Below, piece after piece: positions 56,058-64,000 of a stretch of DNA of 64,000 nucleotides. How positions within the stretch are numbered: position 1 is the stretch's first letter; each line of letters begins with the position of its first letter. The notes below the pieces were generated by a model. The model did no database searches. It was not told the origin of the DNA and saw only the letters and a list, made by a program, of their open reading frames with translations. The DNA is taken from contig CM042017.1 in assembly GCA_023525715.1 (NCBI GenBank), forward strand, positions 78,112,169-78,176,168. Direction: 5' to 3'. The position numbers and the translations under genes were made by a program. Source of the stretch: Cichorium intybus. Lineage: Eukaryota > Streptophyta > Magnoliopsida > Asterales > Asteraceae.

Positions 56058-57091
56058 ATGAGCAAACAGGAAGCCTTTGCAAATACATGTAAGAAGGAAC
56101 AATTAAAGTGGACTGAGAAAATGGATTCCGCATTCGTTCAAGCGATGATAAAGCAACAAGATAAAGGCAACAGGATTAAGGGGACATTCACTACCCAAGC
56201 ATATGCTGATATGACTGAGGAATTGAGTGCAATTCTTCAAATGAAAATTACAAAAAATCATTTAAAAAACCGTTTAAAAACCTTGAAAACTGCATTTTCT
56301 CAGTGGTATGACTTATTTCAAGGAACTTCAATGAGTGGGTTTTCTTGGAATGCAAATACTCGACTAATTGAAGCCGAGGATGAAATATGGGATAACTTAA
56401 TAAAAGTAAGTGTTCATTTTATGATTTAGCTAATTTTCTGTGTATAACTTATGTTACCTTTTATAATATTAGTTATTTTTTTCTCATGAAACAGGCAAAG
56501 CCCGATGCTATAATGTTGAAGACCAAAAAAGTGTCTAACTACAATGAAATGTTAGATCTCTTTTCTACGGACAGAGCAAAAGGTGAAGAGGCTGAAACTG
56601 CTAAGGAAAGAAATGCTAGATTGAACAAAAGTGACAACATTAAATTGGAAAAAATTTCTGAAGTTGACGACTTATTAGCTTCGAATGAAGTAACTTTGGA
56701 GAATCCATACAATCTTGATGATGATGATGACATTCAAGTGGTATATCCCACGCCTCTTTCGCCCGAGCAGCCTTCGAGTGCAAAGAAATATAAAAGTAAA
56801 AAAAGAAAGGTTGAAGAAGTTGAATCGTCTGACTCGAACATTGTGAATGCCGTTCACAATGTAGCTCACGCTATTATGGAAGGGAATAAAATAATGGACA
56901 GAGCTTATCCTCGTGAGTATACGGGTGAGGAAATATTTCAACAATTGGAACTAATGGGTTTGGAACTCAATGAGATACCAAGGGCTCTCAATTTCTTGGC
57001 CGCCAATCAAGCAAAATCAAGGCTATTATTCAGTAGTCCACTTCAGATAAGGATGGGTGTGCTGAAAGATATGATGGGTACATGGGATTAA
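56058..57091 (+). CDS. Harbinger Myb/SANT-like accessory protein, 314 aa
   Basis: Exons 56058-56405 and 56495-57091 are joined in phase 0 over an 89-bp GTAAGT...ACAG intron. Residues 15-110 form a Myb/SANT-like DNA-binding region (LKWTEKMDSAFVQAMIKQQD, then LKNRLKTLKTAFSQWYDLF). An acidic stretch (NLDDDDDIQVV) and a basic SAKKYKSKKRKVEE nuclear-signal candidate follow. The end (IFQQLELMGLELNEIPRALN) is typical of plant nuclease-associated ORF1 partners. In this superfamily the second gene binds the transposon ends and helps bring the transposase into the nucleus. It is on the same strand as the transposase, about 190 bp downstream. Confidence 0.9.
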
Positions 57092-57894
57092 AGGCGACAA
57101 TTTATGGATTGCTCTTATACATTTGGTTAGTTGCAAGTTTTTTTTTGTTGGGTAATTTTGGACAAATTGAGATTTTGATTTGTTATTATTTTGTTTTCTA
57201 TTTTGGTTGCGGATGTTGAAAACAATTCATTTGTGACTGATTAATATGTATTCCAAAACTTTTTATTTAATTGATAGCATTGCGTATAAACTATAATAAG
57301 CTCAGCCATGAAAAAGTTTAATTGGAACTTCTTGGTGTTGTAAATTGGAAATTAGTTATGAATTAAAGTAAAAAAATAATCACACAAGAAGATAGTGCTG
57401 TAGTTTTTTTTCTCCCTGTAATGGTTCGGCAGATAGTTGCACTTTTTTGTTATTTACGCATAGTTTATGTTTGGGAGAGTGACTTTTGTTTTGGTGATTC
57501 ATGAATCATGAAAGGTTAGATAGTTGCACTTTTTGTTTGGTGATTCATGATTCATAGCCACGTGCTTTATAAATTCAATTTTATTATAAAGTTAAAGGTT
57601 AGTAATTGAGGTTGATTTTGGACTAAAAAAATATAGCATTATATGTATGTTTTCTCTTCCGTATATAAGCAGCAGAGAGCTTTTGGCTGGAAAATCTGGC
57701 AAACGATTATAAGGGTATAAGGGTAAATTTATTGTTTTCTTTTCTTTTCCTTCTAACTTAGGAGCACAAAAAATGTTTACTTTCTTTCATTTTCATTAGA
57801 ACTCTGGAGCATGGAAAACAAATATATATTTCCCTTCATTTCCTTTCTTTTCTCTCTTTATTTTCTTTCCTTTTCTCTTCTCTCCGTTATTAAT
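57092..57894. other. Harbinger 3' non-coding region
   Basis: AT-rich. The last 150 bp are pyrimidine-rich (TTTCCTTTCTTTTCTC) and mirror the purine-rich left end. GGTGATTCATGA repeats lie at about 57495 and 57540. No gene was seen. Confidence 0.6.
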
Positions 57895-57909
57895 CTCGGG
57901 AGCACAGCG
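57895..57909. repeat. Harbinger right terminal inverted repeat
   Basis: CTCGGGAGCACAGCG, the exact reverse complement of the left end, followed by the TAA duplication. Confidence 0.92.
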
Positions 57910-58137
57910 TAAAGCGTAACAAAGCCTTTTTCGCTGGGTTTTTTTTTTTCCTATCACACATCTTTTGATTTTTTATTGAAAATTAAAATGGATTATTATT
58001 TATAGTTTTCTTAATCATATTACTTTATTTTTAATTTTGATGAATTTTTCTTTAATCTGATGATTCTTTTGGACAGCAAACCATCAATTTTCACTCCTTT
58101 ATTTACGTATTTAATATAATTTCACATCATTAAACAT

Positions 58138-58279
58138 ATAAGTTGTTAGGGTTTGTTTTGATAGGACTAACTTTTGTTAAGTTACTAATATCTTCGTTGT
58201 TCTAAAAAAATAGTTAGGGTTTTTTGAAAATCAAAAATCTAATCGATGGCGCTCGCTAATTGGAAGAATTTTAATTCAG
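58138..58279 (+). promoter_or_regulatory. Telo-box leader and mini-exon, copy 3
   Basis: Same two GTTAGGGTTT motifs and ATG at 58246 with MALANWKNFNS and the GTAAAACC donor, as in copy 2. It is now separated from the snRNA-type motifs by the Harbinger element. Confidence 0.45.
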
Positions 58280-59139
58280 GTAAAACCTTAAAACTCAAGT
58301 GTTACTTGTTATCGAATGTTTATATTAGCAAATCATTATGAATCGATTAATTGAATTGTTAAAATGTTCTTAACTGAATTAATTATGTATTATTTAGTTA
58401 CATCTTGCTTTGACACTATGTTATCGGTGTGTTTGATGAACAATAAAAAAGACGATATTTTGCAAAGCTTTTTTCTTTCAAAACTTCGTAGTTGTGTATC
58501 AACATATTTATTGAACATAAAAAATAATAATTAATTTTGATATTTTTGGTTATCCTTTTTAGACTTAAAAAACAAAAAATGTTTTTAAATCCATATGCAT
58601 ATAGAACCAATTTTTAGGAATCCATTTGAGTTCTGAAAGTTTGACTTTTAAAACTCGTGTTTATATAAAGATTTCACACTAAGGTAACTAATTTCACACT
58701 ATGATGGTAACAAGGTAACTAATTTCTCCATTAAGATTATTGAAACAGAAAATCTCATCTTCGCATTTCTTTTGGACTTGTTCTCTACGAAATCTTTGTG
58801 AATCCGTTGTTATGGCTAGTGAATGCTAAATTTGTGTCGAATGTCCAATCAATTATTCAAAATGCCTTCTGATTTTAATGGTTCGTTTCTTGGTTCTTGT
58901 GGTAAATGGATTGCCAAATTAGATTAAAAATTGAGATTAGTTCGGTGTTAAACTATATATCGAATAGCAAAGTCAAATCATGTTTTTCTTGTGAACTTCC
59001 CACACGCATTTTTCTTCGTGTAAGCATGACTAATTGTTGTTTGATTATTTTCATTGGAAAATCTAGGGGAAAGTGAAGTCCAACCAGCTCATTTTTCTAA
59101 ATCATCAAGGATGTTTTCCCCCTTTTTTGAGTTTATGAC
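58280..59139. other. Intron-like sequence upstream of the 79-aa gene, copy 3
   Basis: Nearly identical to 40591-41450. No exon was recognised. Confidence 0.4.
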
Positions 59140-59562
59140 ATGGAAGAGAATCATTCTCTTTATTATATTGGAATCGGTGGTCTCAGAATTACACTTGTGA
59201 CTATGGATGATGACTCTCAAGGTAAAGTATTATTCACTTATTTCATGTTATCAATTTACTTGAATCGGTATATTATCATCATATAAATACTTACTTTCAG
59301 TTACTAATTATCTTTTGATTGTTGTAATCTGCAGCAGGTGTTTTTCATCTTAAAGTCATCACTAAGCATGCACAAAAAACAAATAAAGATCCGGTGTTGA
59401 AACCTGTGGTATGAACTGTTTCAATGAGTTTATGTATGTTTTTTGTAGCTTAAGATGTCCAAATGCTTCTTGTAGGTTAAGAAGTTTTTCGACGACATGG
59501 GATTTGAGTCGTATTCGGAAAATCTAGGTTGTTACATAGTTAAACTTAAGATTAAATTGTAG
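59140..59562 (+). CDS. Predicted 79-aa protein, three exons, copy 3
   Basis: Exons 59140-59221, 59338-59408 and 59476-59562 have the same lengths, phases and frame as in copy 2. The second acceptor is CAGCAG|GTG here and CAGCAAG|GTG in copy 2. Replacements are few: Leu to Arg-neutral positions only, namely R to T in the HAQKxNKD stretch, R to G in DDMxFES and L to S in FESYxEN. There are no stops. The family is unknown. Confidence 0.45.
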
Positions 59563-59590
59563 TGATTAGATTTATACATTTGATTTTAGC

Positions 59591-61363
59591 GATTTTCTCC
59601 AAGCTTCCCAAATCCAAAGGATACTCTGCTCTCACATCTTCTTCTCGTAGCAACCGGCAATTATTTATGTCACTTGCGACTCTCTTGAAAAGTAGTTTCA
59701 ATCTCTCTCTCAAACATCACAACAACTTTCTTCTTCATCTCTTTAAAACCAAGAACTTTCGCTTCATTACACACTTCATATCCCAATTGAACTCCAACCA
59801 AATCGAAGGAGATCAAATCACACATTCTATCTTCACAAGGGCTCTTTTCCAACAACACAATTACAAAAAAGCAGTCGAATTTATAAATTCCCAGATAAGA
59901 AAAAACCCAATCATTCTACAAAATCGGATTTTGTATTCGTTGGTCCAAGGACTCTGTCTCAATGAGAAATTTAAATACCCTTTTGACAATTTCGTGTTTA
60001 GTTCTGTAATCTCTGGGTTTAATAATATTGGGAAGCCCGATCTTGCTGTAGGGTTTTATCAAAATGCTACAAAATCGATTGCGTTAAAGATGAATATCGT
60101 CACTTATACTTGTCTTTTGAGTGCTTATTGTAGATTAAAAAGATTTGAAAATGTTTTTGAATTACTTAACAGAATTGAGAAAGATAGATTAGAATTCGAT
60201 GTTGTGAAGGAATTTGGAATCTTTGACCCTAGAGTAAGCAAGATCATCTTACATCACATATGTATGAAAGATATCAACCTTGCAATCAAATTTCTCAAAT
60301 CAAGAAACGATCTTACTTTCCTGATTCCTATTCTTAAGAAACTTATAAAGAACAAGAGGCCTGAAGATGCTTTTAAACTTTTAATTGGATCAAAAGAAAG
60401 ACTACTCTCCATGGATGTTGTAGACTACACCATACTTGTAGATGGTCTTTCAAAAGAGGGACATATCAAAAAAGCTTTAGAGGTATGCAATTTAGCCATG
60501 GAACAAGGAGTTACCCTAAATGTCATGACTTCTAATTCAATCATTAATGGATTATGTCACCAAGGGTGTTTTCTTGAAGCATTTAGACTGTTCGATTCAT
60601 TAGAAAAGAAAAAGATTGATGTAATTCCTTCAGAAATCACATACGCGACACTTATTGATGCTTTAAGCAAATAAAGGTATTTGCTTGATGCCAAAGAATT
60701 GTTTGAACGAATGGTTTTAAAGGGTTTCAAGCCAAATATCCGTGTTTATAATTCTTTAATTAACGAATAGTAAGATCGGGAAGTTGCATGAAGTGTTGAA
60801 AATTGTTGCTAATTTGGATGAAAAAAGTGTGAAACCGGATGAATTTACAGTTAGTGCTGTGATAAATAGTTTTTGTAGAAATGGTAATATGGAAGGGGCT
60901 CTCGAGTACTATTTTAATTCAAGAATGAACGGTTATTTCCCGGATTTATTGGGATTTTTTTATTTGGTAAGAGGGTTATGTTCTATAGGAAGAATGGAAG
61001 AATCCAGAAGTATTTTAAGGGAAATGCTTGAAATTGAAAAGATTGTTGAGTTGTTAAAGAAAGTCGATACGGGGTTTGAAAATGAGTCTTTGGATAATTT
61101 TCTTGTGTCTTTATGTGATCAAGGGAATATTCCAGAAGCTATTTTGATTCTTGATGAAATTGTGCGTATGTTTTTTTCCTGTTGGAAAGAAAATCGGTTA
61201 GGGAAGGCTTAATTTGGGTGAATCTCAGCCGTTGATTTTTAATGAAGATGATGTGGCGTATGATGATTTTGAGGCTTGTTATGGCTTACTTGTTTCACTT
61301 TGTTCAAATGGAGAGTTAAAAAAAGCAAATAAAGTTGCAAAGTTGCTTGCTGGTTTTGATTGA
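59591..61363 (+). pseudogene. P-class PPR gene, copy 3, pseudogene
   Basis: Homologous over the whole PPR frame but broken. GAA of LSKERYLL is TAA at 60672-60674. Two bases are missing near 60766 (INGYSK lost), and more indels lie at about 61175-61205, after RMFF. The first ATG is 59667, as in copy 2. The remaining open pieces are 59667-60674 and 60784-61212. It has residues not shared with copies 1 and 2 (IRKNP, ILYSL, GSKERLLSMD). It keeps the same two apparent internal deletions, so these predate the duplications. Confidence 0.92.
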
Positions 61364-62871
61364 GGATGATTGATTGAAAATGACAAAATGTCATTTTTAT
61401 CATGTAAATTTGCAGGTATGTTCTCTATTTTCTTCATGGATAGATGATGTTTAAAAAAATATTTGAAGAAATGCCGGTACATATGGGAAAATGGAAGGAA
61501 AAATAAATTTGAACAAATTTGTAAAAAGTTAGCACTTAATGGGAAATATATTTTCTTAGACTTTATCTATTAAGTCATTCTTTTTGCATTAAGTCAAAAA
61601 CTAACACCAATAACTCTTGTACTTTTAAATATTAAGCTTGGATTATTTGACTTTTCTGATCATCTGCTTGTAAAAAAATTGTTTTTTTTTCAATATGGAT
61701 GGAACTTTTTCGATCCTCTTTTAAATAATTGCGTCATTGGAACATATACTTATTATTTAGAAAAATAACCATGTTGAAATAAAATAGCATCAACATTATA
61801 ACTATAATATGTTCACATAGATTAAAAAATATGTTTTCTATATTCCACTTATGTATCTTCATAATCTCCTTATAGGCACCTTCATAATCTCCTTATAGGC
61901 ACCTGGTTATTATGACCACAGCTATGTTGTATGACTATAATTATTTGAATGGGACCTTTCAGACTTATTCCAGGTCATCAAGCTTTTGCAGGTACATAAT
62001 TTAATTTAATTTCAAAACCGTAATATATTTTGGTAAATTGTTGCATATTTTTGTCCTTGGTTGTATATATTTCATCTAAAGAACCACTTTGTTTCAAAAA
62101 TTTGGAAAAAAGTGAAAATCAAACATGTCTTGAAGATACGAATTTGATCTTGATACCAATATGGATTTGTGTGAGTTTAAATTATCTCGCCTTTTTAAAA
62201 GAATGACAAAAATAAAAGCTATACCGAATACAGTTTTCAACTGCTTACAATTATAAACTTACAATTTGGCATTTCAGGGGTTCATTAGATACAACAAGAA
62301 CAAACTACCAAGAACAATGAGATTGGAATTTTCAAGACAATCATATTACATGGCCACTGTCTTTTAATGAAATTTTTGGGGCTCAATAATATATGGATTG
62401 CAAGTTGGAATGGACATGGTAGTTTTTAATGGAATCCAAGCACAAATGGAATCGAGAATTGTGTCCTTTGATCCATCTGTTGTGTAGCATTAAGTCAATT
62501 AAGTCAATTAACACTTCGAGGAAGATAAAAATGAATAAAGGCTAAACATTCTTCGAAGAATTATGTTTGTCTTTCGATTGTTAAAGTTAAAATTGAATAT
62601 GTTAATATGTATGTGTTGATAGTCAATTTTTGGCAGGGAAAACTACAGAAAAACGTTTGTAACTTCACTATTTTATTAATTTAGGCATTCAACTGCTTTC
62701 GTTGGGATTAAACTATTATGATTTTTTACCGTTGAATTAAATCATTTTCATGTTACTAGGTCAAAATACAAAAAAAAAAAAAAATACATACAGCTCGTTA
62801 TAGAGTGTTTTTTCGACGATAGCCGATGTTTGGTAGGTAAAATCTAAAAGAACGCTCGCACTTTTATCATT
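61364..62871 (+). other. 3' flank of PPR copy 3
   Basis: As in copies 1 and 2 but with an extra block of about 120 bp after GACAAAATG (61390-61510), a duplicated CTTCATAATCTCCTTATAGG near 61860-61900, and a block of about 75 bp at 62320-62400. No gene was seen. Confidence 0.5.
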
Positions 62872-63275
62872 TTTGGGTGTGTTTGACAATATTTGCTGGA
62901 AGCTGGTAACGGGAAGCGTGGGAAGCGGGTAGCGGGAAGCGGGTAGCTGGAAGCTGTAGCTTTTAGTTTGTATATGATTGTTTGGCAAAAGTAGCTGAGA
63001 GCTTTTAAAATATATAAAATTTATATAAAAGGGCATCTGTGTAAATATTTGTTATAGTTTTAAGGGTATAATAGTAATTAATGCTATAATTGGTAGAGCT
63101 TTTTGTTAAACGCTACTGCAACTAGCTTTTAAAATAGTAGCGTTTTGTTTAAAGTAAAAACTTCAAGCTCGTGTCGCCGAACGGAGCTTTTGGTTTTTAT
63201 TAGAACTATAACCTAAAAGCTACAAGCTACAAGCTCTCAAACGTTCCCAAAAGCTCCGTGCCAAACATGCTCGTT
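62872..63275. mobile_element. hAT-like MITE, copy 3
   Basis: Counterpart of 31541-31918 with an expanded GGGAAGCGGGTAGC repeat near its left end. Confidence 0.65.
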
Positions 63276-63880
63276 ATCCATTTGGTCGGTTTATTTAAAC
63301 CATTATATTTTGGATCATGTAGAATCCAAATTTTACTTGCTACAAAAAGACAATGTATTTTTTTTTTGTTATTTTATCGATTTATCTACCCAACTATTTT
63401 TTATATTTTACAATAATCATAGAAAATATAACTTCAGTTGTTAATCTATAGAAATTGAAGGTATGTATTGCTTCATTGTATTTTAACTTTTTCAAAACTG
63501 CATAACCGTGAAAAATGGTTTTCCTAAACGGTCAAAAAGATACATAATGATCTAATGACCGTAAAATAAAGTCAAAATTGACTAAATCAATATAAGACAT
63601 AAAAGAATAGTACGGTTTTCTATATTTTACTCTTTCGTTATACATATTATAAGGTTAAGTTCGAATTAAAGTAGTTTTTATCTATAATATATATGATAAG
63701 AGTATTTCAAGTTATTCAAGCTCCATATTTCCATGGATACTTTTTGAGGTATTTAAGGCTTGCAATCAACTTCAAATCTTTCTCGATCAAACCAAACCGG
63801 TCCACAACGGTTTTTGACCGAACTTTGATGCCCTGCCCATCTTTTTATGCTTTTCTACGTTAAAACATGTACAACTTTCA

Positions 63881-64000
63881 TTACACGAGGAGAAATTGTA
63901 TTTATTCCTACCTTTTGTTCCTACCCATGTGAAATTGTGACAAGTGTCACATTTAATAAATCTAATAATATTTTAAGCCACATGTCAAAATTCAACATGG
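63881..64000. mobile_element. Palindromic MITE, copy 3 (partial)
   Basis: Left arm and centre of the 175-bp element of copies 1 and 2. The window ends before the right arm. Confidence 0.7.

Larger units (their letters stand above)
53682..57909 (+). mobile_element. PIF/Harbinger transposon, apparently complete
   Basis: A 4228-bp element with perfect 15-bp terminal inverted repeats (CGCTGTGCTCCCGAG and its complement). TAA is duplicated on both sides (53679-53681 and 57910-57912), the TWA target typical of this superfamily. Copy 2 holds the unoccupied site (AAACTTTAAAGCATAAC at about 40215). Two genes on the same strand, a DDE transposase and a Myb/SANT-like protein, are both open. Beyond the TIRs, purine-rich left and pyrimidine-rich right ends form a longer imperfect inverted repeat. 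Nothing visible prevents it from being autonomous. Confidence 0.95.
52565..64000. repeat. Tandem segmental duplication, copy 3 (cut by window end)
   Basis: Starts with the same ACACTCACATATATG junction. Its upstream part is close to copy 2. The PPR gene and downstream part are more diverged and carry extra insertions (about 61390-61510 and 62320-62400). It is interrupted by a 4228-bp Harbinger element. Confidence 0.95.

Overview
The window looks like nuclear DNA of a flowering plant. It is AT-rich, its genes have short GT-AG introns, and its repeats are typical plant ones: copia and gypsy-like LTR elements, PIF/Harbinger, Helitron, hAT-like MITEs and a plastid DNA insert. It is probably a eudicot; Asteraceae is only my impression from the style of the LTRs. 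There is no bacterial-type operon, CRISPR array or recognisable tRNA or rRNA gene.

Layout. (1) 1-9183: decayed retroelement remnants, including a copia reverse transcriptase and an LTR-like block, plus simple repeats and AT-rich intergenic DNA. (2) 9184-11137: a non-autonomous Helitron on the minus strand with complete ends, carrying a fragment of a membrane-protein gene. (3) 12146-21328: the 3' half of a cytosolic-type valyl-tRNA synthetase gene, now a pseudogene with frameshifts, a nonsense codon and missing exons. Its introns are full of palindromic MITEs. One exon is split by a young 2.2-kb deletion-derivative copia element (15630-17835) with near-identical 286-bp LTRs and a 5-bp target duplication. 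(4) 21482-25986: a 1.5-kb foldback element, a plastid rpoC2 fragment, a long (TA)n tract, a second Helitron terminus and a GC-rich TIR-bounded insert. (5) 25987-64000: three tandem copies of a unit of about 13.1-13.5 kb, the third cut by the window end.

Each tandem unit carries an snRNA-type promoter motif pair, a telo-box leader with a tiny first exon, an intronless P-class pentatricopeptide repeat (PPR) gene related to Arabidopsis At5g57250, hAT-like and palindromic MITEs and, in the parts visible, fragments of a GT14-like glycosyltransferase, an NPH3-domain gene and a minus-strand LTR leader. Copy 1 encodes 605 aa, copy 2 is open for 564 aa from its first ATG, and copy 3 is a pseudogene. 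Copies 2 and 3 also carry a predicted 79-aa three-exon gene just upstream that copy 1 lacks. The 5' part of copy 2 matches copy 3 while its 3' part matches copy 1, with the switch inside the PPR reading frame at about 42005-42139. That is the signature of unequal crossing over in an older two-copy array, so the middle PPR gene is a chimera.

Copy 3 is further split by a 4228-bp PIF/Harbinger transposon (53682-57909) with perfect 15-bp TIRs, a TAA target duplication, an intact DDE transposase and an intact Myb/SANT-like partner gene. Copy 2 preserves the empty site.
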